Shown: piece after piece, positions 41,753-50,362 of the stretch
How positions within the stretch are numbered: the stretch's first letter is position 1
Layout of the letters: every line of letters starts with the position of its first letter
DNA from: a virus
DNA length: 64,000 nt
Reading direction: 5' to 3' (one strand)
IMG/VR virus record: IMGVR_UViG_3300007540_000013
Span: 35,006 to 99,005 of that record
The notes under the pieces: generated by a model
Told to the model about the DNA's origin: nothing
The model's database searches: none
Seen by the model: only the letters and a program-made list of their open reading frames with translations
Program-made: the position numbers and the translations under genes

Positions 41753-42943
41753 ATGGCTAACAAAGATTTATTCAAGCAAGCAATTGCTGATGCAAAATCT
41801 ATCCGTGAAGCTGCTATCGCTAACGCTAAAGCTGCTTTAGAAGAGTCTATTACTCCTGAGTTGAAAGAACTTTTAGCTCAACGTCTCCAGGAAATGGAAG
41901 AAGAGGTTGAGGAAGAGGTAATCGCTGAAGAGGAAGTTTCTGTTGAAGAAATTATCGAAGAGACTATTGAAGAAGCAGAAGAAGTAATTGACGAAGCTGA
42001 CGAAGAGGAAGCAGAGGATGATTCAGAAGAATCTGAAGACGAAGCTGACGAGGAAGAAGATGCAGAAGGTGAAGAGCCTGCTGGTGATGATGAGATCGCA
42101 GACAGTGATATGACTGTAGATGATCTTAAAGACATGATCCGTGACATTTTATCTCAAGAAATGGGAGACCAAGAAGAGGAAGGTGCTATGGAGGATGACA
42201 TGGAAGCTGACATGGAAGCAGATGATATGGCTGGTGCCGATATGACTGCTGCTGACGATGAGGAAATCAACTTAGAAGAGTTGATGGCTGAATTAGCTGA
42301 CATGGCAAAAGAAGAAGTAATCGCTGAAGAAAATCATATGGAAGAAGAAGATCATATGGAAGAAGGAGATTACGGAATGGAAGAAGAAACGATGGATGAA
42401 GGATTCATGGATATGATGAAAAAGATCTACAACGATCCTGAAGTTCTAGGTAAAGTTATCACTGTTGATGGTAAGAAAATGTCTTTGAAAGACTTCTTAG
42501 CAATGGCAGGAGGTGCTACTGCTGGCTCTATGGCTGGTGGCGGTCAACCAAGCTCAACTAAAACTCCTGGTTCAGGTGTTGCAGAAGCTGACTTAAACGA
42601 AGCTTTAGAGACTATCGTAACTCTTCAAAAAGAACTCAACGAGACTAACTTGTTGAACGCGAAATTGTTGTACGTTAATAAGGTATTCAAAGCAAACACT
42701 TTAAGTGAAGCTCAAAAAGCAAACGTAATTGCTGCTTTTGATAAAGCTGAAACTGTAAAAGAAGTTAAGTTAGTATTTGAGACCGTTAGTGAAAACGTTC
42801 CTTCTGGTAATAAGAAAGAAGTAGTTAGAGAGGTAAAAGGATTTGCTTCTTCTGCTGTAGGAAAATCTGACAAACCAGAGGTAATTACTGAAGCTAACGC
42901 GGCTGTTTTACGTATGCAAAAACTTGCAGGAATTATTAAATAA
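41753..42943 (+). CDS. 22: Prohead scaffold protein, gp22-like
   Basis: Encodes 396 residues. It is extremely acidic over about residues 40-225 (long Glu/Asp runs with Met and Ala), with a helical N-terminus and a C-terminal helical part: LNEALETIVTLQKELNETN, then NAKLLYVNKVFKANTLSEAQ and a final RMQKLAGIIK. This composition and C-terminal pattern are typical of gp22-type core proteins, which assemble inside the prohead and are degraded by the protease to free space for DNA. It directly precedes the capsid gene, as in T4. Confidence 0.88.
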   Translation: MANKDLFKQAIADAKSIREAAIANAKAALEESITPELKELLAQRLQEMEEEVEEEVIAEEEVSVEEIIEETIEEAEEVIDEADEEEAEDDSEESEDEADEEEDAEGEEPAGDDEIADSDMTVDDLKDMIRDILSQEMGDQEEEGAMEDDMEADMEADDMAGADMTAADDEEINLEELMAELADMAKEEVIAEENHMEEEDHMEEGDYGMEEETMDEGFMDMMKKIYNDPEVLGKVITVDGKKMSLKDFLAMAGGATAGSMAGGGQPSSTKTPGSGVAEADLNEALETIVTLQKELNETNLLNAKLLYVNKVFKANTLSEAQKANVIAAFDKAETVKEVKLVFETVSENVPSGNKKEVVREVKGFASSAVGKSDKPEVITEANAAVLRMQKLAGIIK

Positions 42944-42961
42944 CATTTGAAAAAATTAATC

Positions 42962-44563
42962 ATGGATTTAAACAATCTTTTAAACGAATCAGCACAAGGC
43001 TTTAAGTCTTTACAAGCTGATGCTGCTAGATTGGCTGAAAAGTGGACTGCTACTGGTCTATTAGAAGGTCTTTCAAGTGAGCAAGAAACAAACACTATGG
43101 CTATGATTCTTGAGAATCAAGCTAAAGAATTGATCAAAGAAGCTTCTAGTACTGGTACTGGAGGTTCTTTCTCTGCTGGCCAAGGCGAGCAGTGGGCAGG
43201 CGTAGCTTTGCCATTGGTAAGAAAGGTATTCGCTCAGATCGCTGCTAAAGATTTCGTATCTGTACAGCCTATGAACTTGCCTTCTGGTCTAGTATTCTAT
43301 CTAGACTTTAAGTACGGTACTGCTGCAAACGGTAGAGCCGCTTCAGCTAACATGTACGGTAACGTATCTACAGCTAACGATAAGATGGCTGTTGACGAAG
43401 CTGCATCTGGCGGTCTTTACGGCGCAGGTCAGTTCGGTTACTCTATCAACTCTGCTTCTGTAAACTTAGCTACTGATAACGCTGTATACTCTGCAGGTAC
43501 TTCTGCTTCATTGAACTACCAAGACGGTTTAGCACCTTCTAACTACGGTATCTACACTGTAGATTTCACTGGTTATGAATTTGACACTAAAGGTGTAAGA
43601 GCCTTCAGATTATTATCTGGTTCTGTTGACGTTACTTCTAACCCAGAATTAACTACTGTATCAGGTAACAACGTGAAATTCGTAGTATTAGAATCAGGTG
43701 TTGAAGGCGCTGCTGACATCACTGCAGGTTCTGTTCTTTACCACAAGCAACCAGCTGACAACTCAAGAGGTGACTTCGAAGATGTAAGCGGTATTACTAT
43801 CCCAGAAATCAACGTTGAGTTAGCTTCTGAAGCAATTGTTGCTAAGACTAGAAAGTTAAAAGCACAGTGGACTCCAGAATTCGCACAGGATCTTAACGCT
43901 TACCACAGTGTTGATGCTGAAGCTGAATTGACTTCTATCTTATCTGAGTACATCTCTATGGAGATCGATCTTGAGATCTTAGATATGTTGATTCAAGACG
44001 CAGTAACTACTGAAAGATGGTCTGCTGTATCTAACAAGACTTGGACAGGTACTCCTGCTTCAGGTAACTGGACTACTCCTAGCGTATCTGACGGTGGTTT
44101 CTACAACACTCAAGGTCAGTGGTTCCAGACTCTTGGAACTAAGATCCAGAAAGTGTCTAACAAGATTCACCAAAAAACTCTTAGAGGTGGTGCAAACTTC
44201 ATCGTTTGTTCTCCAGAAGTTGCAACTATCTTGGAAAGCATTCCTGGATACGCTGCTCAAACTGACGGTGACAAAATGGACTTCGCAATGGGTGTACAGA
44301 AAGTAGGTAGCTTGGCTAGCCGCTTTAAAGTATACAAAAACCCTTACATGACTGAAAACGTAATGTTAATGGGTTACAGAGGATCTCAGTTCTTGGAAAC
44401 AGGTGCTGTTTATGCTCCTTACGTTCCATTGATGATGACTCCATTAGTATACGATCCAGCAACCTTCACTCCACGTAAAGGTATCATGACTCGTTACGCT
44501 AAGAAGATGATCCGTCCTGAATTCTACGGTAAGATCTTTATCTCTGACTTAGCTACTATCTAA
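42962..44563 (+). CDS. 23: Major capsid protein, gp23-like
   Basis: Encodes 533 residues from ATG 42,962 (a TTG at 42,947 is in frame but less likely); T4 gp23 has 521. The HK97-type core begins after a probable N-terminal propeptide of 60 residues ending ELIKE, cut before ASSTGTGGSF. The following GVALPLVRKVFAQIAAKDFV and VQPMNLPSGLVFYLDFKYG segments match gp23 well, as do FIVCSPEVATILESIPGY and the C-terminal MTPLVYDPATFTPRKGI. The codons look optimised (many GCT, GGT, AAC), as expected for a highly expressed gene. Confidence 0.95.
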   Translation: MDLNNLLNESAQGFKSLQADAARLAEKWTATGLLEGLSSEQETNTMAMILENQAKELIKEASSTGTGGSFSAGQGEQWAGVALPLVRKVFAQIAAKDFVSVQPMNLPSGLVFYLDFKYGTAANGRAASANMYGNVSTANDKMAVDEAASGGLYGAGQFGYSINSASVNLATDNAVYSAGTSASLNYQDGLAPSNYGIYTVDFTGYEFDTKGVRAFRLLSGSVDVTSNPELTTVSGNNVKFVVLESGVEGAADITAGSVLYHKQPADNSRGDFEDVSGITIPEINVELASEAIVAKTRKLKAQWTPEFAQDLNAYHSVDAEAELTSILSEYISMEIDLEILDMLIQDAVTTERWSAVSNKTWTGTPASGNWTTPSVSDGGFYNTQGQWFQTLGTKIQKVSNKIHQKTLRGGANFIVCSPEVATILESIPGYAAQTDGDKMDFAMGVQKVGSLASRFKVYKNPYMTENVMLMGYRGSQFLETGAVYAPYVPLMMTPLVYDPATFTPRKGIMTRYAKKMIRPEFYGKIFISDLATI

Positions 44564-44592
44564 TCAGAAATCTTACATAGATTTAATTGAGA

Positions 44593-44615
44593 GGGGCCTT
44601 CGGGCCCCTTTCTTT
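44593..44615 (+). terminator. Rho-independent terminator after capsid gene
   Basis: GGGGCC, UUCG-type loop TTCG, GGCCCC, then TTTCTTTTT: a perfect stem with a stable tetraloop. Confidence 0.92.
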
Positions 44616-44621
44616 TTGTAC

Positions 44622-44629
44622 TATTTATA
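44622..44629 (+). promoter_or_regulatory. TATTTATA motif (putative late promoter)
   Basis: CTATTTATA just after the capsid terminator, 22 bases before the PhoH ATG at 44,652. Confidence 0.6.
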
Positions 44630-44651
44630 GTAAACGTAAAAGTTATCCCAT

Positions 44652-45338
44652 ATGACTTCAAACCACCACGAAGACTTGGTCTTCAAGGCGAAAAGGAGAC
44701 CAAAAGGTCCTATCAAATTTAAGCTTCAGCTTAATGACGAGCAGAAAGAAGCAAAAGCATTAATTTTAGACAATCCTATCACGGTATTAAAAGGCATGGC
44801 CGGTAGCGGTAAGACGCTAGTAGCTACTCAAGTTGCTTTAGATCTTTTATTTAGGAAAGAAGTAGATAAGGTAATTATCACACGTCCTACAGTAGCTAAA
44901 GAAGACATAGGATTTCTACCAGGAGATATTAGAGAGAAGATGGATCCATGGCTAGCTCCGATCTACCACAACCTCTTTATGTTGTATAATCAAGAAAAGG
45001 TAGAGAAAGAGATAGAGCTAGGTAATATAGAGATTGTACCATTCGCATTTATGAGAGGTAGAACATTTGTAGATGCTTTTGTTATCGTAGACGAAGCTCA
45101 AAACGTTACTCATACTCAAATGGAGACTGTCTTAGGTAGACTGGGGAAAGGAAGTAAGATGGTAGTATGTGGAGACATGGCTCAGATCGATTTAAAAGAT
45201 AAGAGACAGACAGGTTTTTCTTTCTTATCTAGAATAGAAGAGAACGTGAACGGATTCAAAGTATACGCTCTTCAGCAAAATCACAGACACGAGATAGTCT
45301 CACCAATTTTAGAAGTTTATCAAACGTTTAGGGATTAA
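44652..45338 (+). CDS. phoH: PhoH-like P-loop ATPase
   Basis: Encodes 228 residues. Walker A GMAGSGKT (48-55), Walker B IVDEAQN (145-151), and the downstream GDMAQIDL and QQNHRHEIV segments are typical of PhoH. PhoH proteins are RNA-helicase-like ATPases frequent in marine phages; their role in infection is unresolved (RNA metabolism or phosphate response have been suggested). Here it stands alone between capsid and fibre/neck genes with its own TATTTATA motif, implying late expression. Confidence 0.9.
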   Translation: MTSNHHEDLVFKAKRRPKGPIKFKLQLNDEQKEAKALILDNPITVLKGMAGSGKTLVATQVALDLLFRKEVDKVIITRPTVAKEDIGFLPGDIREKMDPWLAPIYHNLFMLYNQEKVEKEIELGNIEIVPFAFMRGRTFVDAFVIVDEAQNVTHTQMETVLGRLGKGSKMVVCGDMAQIDLKDKRQTGFSFLSRIEENVNGFKVYALQQNHRHEIVSPILEVYQTFRD

Positions 45339-45350
45339 CAGCTGAGTTAC

Positions 45351-45358
45351 TATTTATA
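45351..45358 (+). promoter_or_regulatory. TATTTATA motif (putative late promoter)
   Basis: CTATTTATA, 15 bases before the ATG at 45,374, at the start of the fibre/neck operon. Confidence 0.6.
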
Positions 45359-45373
45359 TAAAAATGTAATTAC

Positions 45374-45775
45374 ATGGCTGCTGGAAGGTACGATTTCACT
45401 ATAGAACAAGGAGCTACAACGAACTTTGAAGTTCAATATCAAGATAGCAACGAAAATCCGATAGATCTAACCGATTATCAAGGTAGAATGCAAATTCGCC
45501 CTTTAGTTGGGTCTTCTACTATACATTTAACTCTGTCTAGTAGTCTAGGAATATGCGGAACAGGAATCAACATGAGTGGATCCAATGGGACAACACCACC
45601 TACTTCCGGTTCAGTAGGCATTTATATCTCTGCAGCAACTTCTTCAATGTTAGATTGGGACGGTAATGCATACTATGACTTAGAAGTATACTCTGGGAGT
45701 AATGATTGTGAATACGTAGTTAGGTTACTCCAAGGCAAAGTGAGATTGAGTAAAGAAATAACCTTAGCAAGATAA
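45374..45775 (+). CDS. Small beta-rich virion protein
   Basis: Encodes 133 residues. The start YDFTIEQGATTNFEVQYQDS, then PIDLTDYQGRMQIR, forms a beta sandwich pattern seen in small phage structural proteins located next to fibre genes. The rest has Gly/Ser/Thr loops with strands SVGIYISAATSS and YYDLEVYSGS. It joins the fibre gene by TAATG overlap. It is probably an adaptor or short fibre part; exact family unknown. Confidence 0.65.
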   Translation: MAAGRYDFTIEQGATTNFEVQYQDSNENPIDLTDYQGRMQIRPLVGSSTIHLTLSSSLGICGTGINMSGSNGTTPPTSGSVGIYISAATSSMLDWDGNAYYDLEVYSGSNDCEYVVRLLQGKVRLSKEITLAR

Positions 45776-48396
45776 TGAAGAGAGTAGTAATACAACCTAA
45801 CACAACGACAGTTAAGGTATACAGCGTAGGATTACAAGGACCTCCAGGTGCAACAGGCGCCACAGGTCCTTCAGGTTCTGGCGGATCCAGTGATTTAGTA
45901 AATTTAAACACATTTACCGGATCTGCTGATACTAGATTAATTAATTTAGAAGCAGTTACCAGTTCTTATTTAACTGAAGTACCTAGCGGAACTGTAAGTA
46001 GTTGTGCTCAGATTGATTATAACTCTATACTGAATACACCAAGTGGGATCGTATCACAGTCAAGTGGTACTGTGGACCTGCCAGGTACAAAAATACAATA
46101 TTCTAATGTTTATTCAAACATCGAAGATCTTCCAGCAGCAAGTAGTTACCACGGAATGTTTGCCCACGTTCACGGAACTGGTAAAGCATACTACGCACAT
46201 GGTGGTAATTGGATTGAATTAGCAAACGCAAGTAGCAATATATCATCATCTGCTCAAATTGAAGCAGTAATTACTGATACATATATTTCTGCATCCGCCG
46301 CCGCAAGCGGCTTTAGCTCTGTAGGCGGTGGCTCTACTGATATATCTGCTTTAAACACATTTACCGGATCTGCTAGTAGCAGGTTAGATGACTTAGAGGC
46401 AGCAACCGGTTCTTACTTAACTGAAGTACCTAGCGGAACTGTAAGTAGTTCTGCTCAGATTGAAGTAGTAATTACTGATACCTATATTTCTGCATCCGCA
46501 GCAGCAAGTGGGTTTGGATCAGGAGGCGGTGGCTCTACCGACATTTCCGACTTAAATACTTTTACTGGATCTGCTAGTAGCAGGTTAGATGACTTAGAAG
46601 CAGCTACCAGTTCTTTCTTAACAAGTTCAGATACAGGCTCTCTATTAGTTACTGCGTCTGTAGTAAGTAACGTTATTACTTTAGAAAAAGCAGATGGAAC
46701 TTCTTTCGACCTTACAGTAGAGACTGGTTCCGGAGGAGGTGATGCGAGCAATTCAAACCGCAGCGGAGCTTTGTTTGATAATATTCCTGTAAATGAGTTA
46801 ATAAACGATACATGGACATTTAATACTACTAATAGAAAAATTTTACCAAACACATCAGGTAAATTCACTACAGCAACAAATCAAATTACTATTGCTGCCT
46901 CTTCTTCTGCAAATAATTTCTATTATACTGAATTATCAGCTTCAAAAGCAGGAGATGGGCTTGTTATCTCGGATAATGTTGATAAGATGAGATATACTAT
47001 TAATTCTTTTTCAATACTTAGTAATACTTTTGAAAATTTCACTACTACTAGTTTAGCCCCATATTACCCACCCAGCCAATTGCAAAGCGGTGTTTTCCCC
47101 AGTATAGTAGATTTATCAGATATTGAAAAAGTACTAGTGATTACAGGCTCAAGCCCGTCAACTGCTTATACAGTAGTGCATTATACTTCATCTAATCCCG
47201 TAGACCCTGCTGAAGTTGTAAATTCTAATTATGGTTTGGGTATATTTGGGTTTACTACTCACGTATCTGGAGGATATTTCGCTGCTGGTTCAAGTGGTGG
47301 AGGTAAAATGAAGCTAAGAAATAGTCTTGGAACTTCTGTTGATGATTTTTATTCTAGTGCCACATTTGTACAACCGATGGCCGTAGGATTCTCGGGTTCT
47401 GGTGATTACTTATTATTCTCTAGTAAATTTAATAGTTCTCCTAACGCAAATTCCTTTATTACTATAATGGATACAGCATCTGACCCATCTCAGTTCGGTA
47501 ATGCTTACGTATCTGAATGGAACGGTTATAGTGGGATGACTTATGGTCCTAATAATTATGCTATGAGAAATAGTTTAGATGCTATTTGGGATCAATCAAC
47601 AAAATGTTTCTACCACCTACTTTGGTCAGGTGACCGAACTCATGCAAGTATGTCCATAGCTGAGGTTACATCTTCATTTTCTAACCCTAATGGTGATGCA
47701 CCCTTTAAAACTTCCACTGTACGATTCTCAGACCCAGGCCATGGAGAAAATGGTGACCCATGGCAAGGAAAAACTATGGCTGGTTCTTTAAATAAGAAAC
47801 TCTGGGTATATAACAGAGGAGACGAAGGAAGAAGTTATACTTCTTCTATTATAGAATTTGACTATAGTAGTGGTATGTCTACTGGAGTGTATTCTGAGGT
47901 AATTAGTTTATCACAAACTAGTGCTGGAGAGTCAACCTGGGGGTATCCTAATGGTGCTGTTGTTTCAAATTATGTATGGGCAGTTGGTGGGTTAATGTAT
48001 TCTCCTACTAATAATGTGTTAATTGTAGGGGCTTATAATAAAACTGCAGATGCATCTGTAACTTATGTATATGATGCAAGTAGTTACATTCTACTTCAAA
48101 CTATAAATGATGTAATGTTAACTGGTAACAGTACTATGACTGAAACCGGTACTATTATAACTTATGATATAGATGGATTTGTAAAAGTACTTACTCCATC
48201 ATCAGGGGATAGTGAAAAATTTGTATATAATGTTTCATATTATAATAATGACCCTTCTATAGAAATTGACGCTACTAGTGGAGATGTAATATATACTAAG
48301 CTACAACTAAAAGACCCAGTAGCGACATCACCAAATGGTAATAAATGGAGATTAACAATAGATAATAACGGAGTAGTAACAGGCTCAGCAATATAA
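45775..48396 (+). CDS. Tail fibre / receptor-binding protein (chimeric)
   Basis: Encodes 873 residues. Order: an N-terminal beta segment, a short collagen-like GPPGATGATGPSG (about 22-34), three related modules containing NTFTGSA...RL-(D/N)LEA (about 45-300; the second and third repeat at 201-base spacing), a linker ending VETGSGGG, and a long C-terminal domain (about 330-873) without repeats. The last part uses T-ending codons more freely than the neighbours and has Trp/Tyr-rich strands such as HHLLWSGD-like loops (seen as YHLLWSGDRTHA), which suits a separately acquired receptor-binding or enzyme domain. It lies between PhoH and neck genes. Confidence 0.75.
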   Translation: MKRVVIQPNTTTVKVYSVGLQGPPGATGATGPSGSGGSSDLVNLNTFTGSADTRLINLEAVTSSYLTEVPSGTVSSCAQIDYNSILNTPSGIVSQSSGTVDLPGTKIQYSNVYSNIEDLPAASSYHGMFAHVHGTGKAYYAHGGNWIELANASSNISSSAQIEAVITDTYISASAAASGFSSVGGGSTDISALNTFTGSASSRLDDLEAATGSYLTEVPSGTVSSSAQIEVVITDTYISASAAASGFGSGGGGSTDISDLNTFTGSASSRLDDLEAATSSFLTSSDTGSLLVTASVVSNVITLEKADGTSFDLTVETGSGGGDASNSNRSGALFDNIPVNELINDTWTFNTTNRKILPNTSGKFTTATNQITIAASSSANNFYYTELSASKAGDGLVISDNVDKMRYTINSFSILSNTFENFTTTSLAPYYPPSQLQSGVFPSIVDLSDIEKVLVITGSSPSTAYTVVHYTSSNPVDPAEVVNSNYGLGIFGFTTHVSGGYFAAGSSGGGKMKLRNSLGTSVDDFYSSATFVQPMAVGFSGSGDYLLFSSKFNSSPNANSFITIMDTASDPSQFGNAYVSEWNGYSGMTYGPNNYAMRNSLDAIWDQSTKCFYHLLWSGDRTHASMSIAEVTSSFSNPNGDAPFKTSTVRFSDPGHGENGDPWQGKTMAGSLNKKLWVYNRGDEGRSYTSSIIEFDYSSGMSTGVYSEVISLSQTSAGESTWGYPNGAVVSNYVWAVGGLMYSPTNNVLIVGAYNKTADASVTYVYDASSYILLQTINDVMLTGNSTMTETGTIITYDIDGFVKVLTPSSGDSEKFVYNVSYYNNDPSIEIDATSGDVIYTKLQLKDPVATSPNGNKWRLTIDNNGVVTGSAI
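46270..46610 (+). repeat. 201-base direct repeat inside fibre gene
   Basis: The stretch beginning ATTACTGATA at 46,270 recurs at 46,471 with few changes, encoding ITDTYISASAAASGF followed by a Gly-rich linker and the FTGSASSRLDDLEAAT module. An earlier, more diverged copy of that module lies near 45,900. Confidence 0.75.
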
Positions 48397-48407
48397 AATA
48401 AAGTACT

Positions 48408-49550
48408 ATGGCAGATATAACAATTTGGGAAGGAGCTAGTACGTTTGATATAGGACAGACGCCGTTTGGATTCTACGACGGCGACTTCGACTTTCAAGCT
48501 GATGCTGATAAAGTAGCAACTTTCTGTGCTCAAAGACTTGGATATCCATTGATGGATGTTGAACTCCAATCAGGATCTTTCTATGCTTGTTTTGAAGAAG
48601 CGGTTACTACCTACGGTAACGAAGTATTCCAGTATAAGATTAGAGAGAACTATCTCTCTATGGAAGGAGATTCTTCTTTATCGAGTTATAATAGTAAATT
48701 GATTGAAGGTAGTTTAGGTAGAACTATTCAGATTACTAAAAACTACGGTACTGAAGCAGGTGTTGGAGGAAACGTGACAAAGTACACCGGCTCTCTAACT
48801 GTAACAGGTAACGTACAGAACTACGATTTAGATGCTTGGGCAGCAGATCAAGGAATCGAAGGAGGTATAGAAATCAGAAAAATCTTCTACGAATCCCCAC
48901 CTGCAATCTTACGTTACTTTGACCCTTATGCAGGGACAGGTACTGGTATTCAATCGTTAATGGATGCTTTTGACTTCGGTTCATACTCACCAGGTGTTAA
49001 CTTCTTATTAATGCCTGCTTCATATGATATGTTAAAAGTTCAAGCTATTGAATTTAACGATCAGATTAGAAGATCAGCCTATTCATTTGAAGTTGTTAAT
49101 AATCAGTTGAAATTATTCCCAATTCCTAGACAAACGGGTCTTATTTACTTCGAATATTACAAGGTAACTGAAAAAAACGCCGCCGTATATAACTCAGGAT
49201 CTAACTTAATCACTAACGTTGGAGAGGTACCTTATGAAAACATAGAGTATACTACAATCAACTCAATAGGAAGACAGTGGATTTATAGATACTCTTTAGC
49301 ATTAACTAAAGAACTTTTAGGTTACATTAGAGGAAAGTATCAACAAATCCCAGTACCGGGGTCTAATACAGCTCTTAACCAAGCAGACTTACTTACAGAT
49401 GCCAGAACTGAAAAAATAGCACTGTTAACAGAACTGAGAGAGATGTTAGACCAGACTTCAAGGCAGGCACAGTTAGAAAGAAAAGCAAACGAATCAGATA
49501 ATCTTAAGAGGATTACTACAGAGATTCCAATGACAATATACATAGGATAA
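48408..49550 (+). CDS. Neck protein, gp13-like
   Basis: Encodes 380 residues (T4 gp13: 309). Features consistent with head-tail connector proteins of T4-like phages: an N-terminal helix with KVATFCAQRLGYPLMDVEL, a block FYACFEEAVTTYGNEVFQYKI, then strands and helices including NYDLDAWAADQGI and a closing helix rich in Leu/Glu/Arg. The assignment also rests on its position before the gp14- and gp15-like genes. Neck proteins close the filled head and accept the tail. Confidence 0.65.
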   Translation: MADITIWEGASTFDIGQTPFGFYDGDFDFQADADKVATFCAQRLGYPLMDVELQSGSFYACFEEAVTTYGNEVFQYKIRENYLSMEGDSSLSSYNSKLIEGSLGRTIQITKNYGTEAGVGGNVTKYTGSLTVTGNVQNYDLDAWAADQGIEGGIEIRKIFYESPPAILRYFDPYAGTGTGIQSLMDAFDFGSYSPGVNFLLMPASYDMLKVQAIEFNDQIRRSAYSFEVVNNQLKLFPIPRQTGLIYFEYYKVTEKNAAVYNSGSNLITNVGEVPYENIEYTTINSIGRQWIYRYSLALTKELLGYIRGKYQQIPVPGSNTALNQADLLTDARTEKIALLTELREMLDQTSRQAQLERKANESDNLKRITTEIPMTIYIG

Positions 49551-49864
49551 TGAAGTTACAAGATTTAGTATTAGAGGAGCAGTATAAAATGTTTAAGACA
49601 TTTTTCTATTTCGAATTTGATGAATCGACAATGGATGTATCTACTTTAGCAAATATTGTTAGAGCAGTAGATCTAGTAGCCGTTATTAATAATAAATCAG
49701 ATAAAGAAGATCCTCGCCCAAGAGCATTATTTCAAATTAAAATAGCAACCACCAGACCTCCAAAAGAGTCTTTTGAACAAGTTAAGAACGATTGTATGAC
49801 AAGGATTTCTGAGGTTAAGAAATGCCAGTTCTCTGAAAGACATATTGAAGAGGTAAATTTATAA
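49550..49864 (+). CDS. Small protein of the neck cluster
   Basis: Encodes 104 residues, starting MKLQDLVLEEQYKMFKTFFY. It shows an alpha/beta pattern with a ferredoxin-like order (strand, helix, strand, strand, helix, strand) ending in charged ERHIEEVNL. I recall similar small proteins between neck genes in T4-like marine phages but know no function. It is coupled to gp13-like by a TAATG overlap. Confidence 0.65.
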   Translation: MKLQDLVLEEQYKMFKTFFYFEFDESTMDVSTLANIVRAVDLVAVINNKSDKEDPRPRALFQIKIATTRPPKESFEQVKNDCMTRISEVKKCQFSERHIEEVNL

Positions 49865-49867
49865 GGT

Positions 49868-50356
49868 ATGAGTTTATTCGGTAGCAAAAAAGACTTCGGT
49901 TTACTAACTAAGATGAACCGAGAGCTCCTTCAAGATATTATTGAACAGGAGATAGCCTTCTATAAGCTCGCTATTAACGAAACTCAAGCTAATATTTATG
50001 GAGAATCTTTAGAGAAGACATTTTTCGATGGAGTTATCATGCAATGTCTTATTACTAGAGGTGATCAGGTGTTTACTGTTGATGATTTCGGTCCTGATGT
50101 AGGTCGAGAGTTAACATTTGCATTCTTAAGAGATGACTTTGTTGACTTAGAAATGGTACCTGAAGTAGGAGATATTATAATGCTATCAGATTCTTATTAC
50201 GAGATTGATGCTGTAGTAGAAAATGAATATTTCTTTGGTAAAGATCCTGCATATAATTATGCAAGAAGCGATAAATACGGTAAGAGCATTTCTCTAAGAT
50301 GTGCTACTCACCTAACAAGAATAGACAGACTAAATATAGCTCAGTTTAGACCTTAA
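49868..50356 (+). CDS. Neck protein, gp14-like
   Basis: Encodes 162 residues. NIYGESLEKTFFDGVIMQCLI, then FLRDDFVDLEMVPEVGDIIML and SDSYYEIDAVVENEYFFGKDP (each here shortened: key blocks GESLEK, FLRDDF, GDII, YYEID, FFGKDP) match the pattern of gp14-type neck proteins of cyanophages and relatives as I recall it. It is shorter than T4 gp14 (256). It sits between the gp13-like and gp15-like genes, the usual order. Confidence 0.65.
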   Translation: MSLFGSKKDFGLLTKMNRELLQDIIEQEIAFYKLAINETQANIYGESLEKTFFDGVIMQCLITRGDQVFTVDDFGPDVGRELTFAFLRDDFVDLEMVPEVGDIIMLSDSYYEIDAVVENEYFFGKDPAYNYARSDKYGKSISLRCATHLTRIDRLNIAQFRP

Positions 50357-50362
50357 TAGAAG

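Noticed and set aside
41878-42147. Ser-rich minus-strand frame
   Set aside because: It is the mirror of the Glu/Asp-rich scaffold region (GAA/GAC read backwards gives TTC/GTC and Ser/Ser-like runs). No promoter or leader.
42947-42961. TTG as the start of the capsid gene
   Set aside because: ATG at 42,962 gives a normal start with an A-rich leader; the extra five residues (MKKLI) do not resemble a capsid N-terminus.
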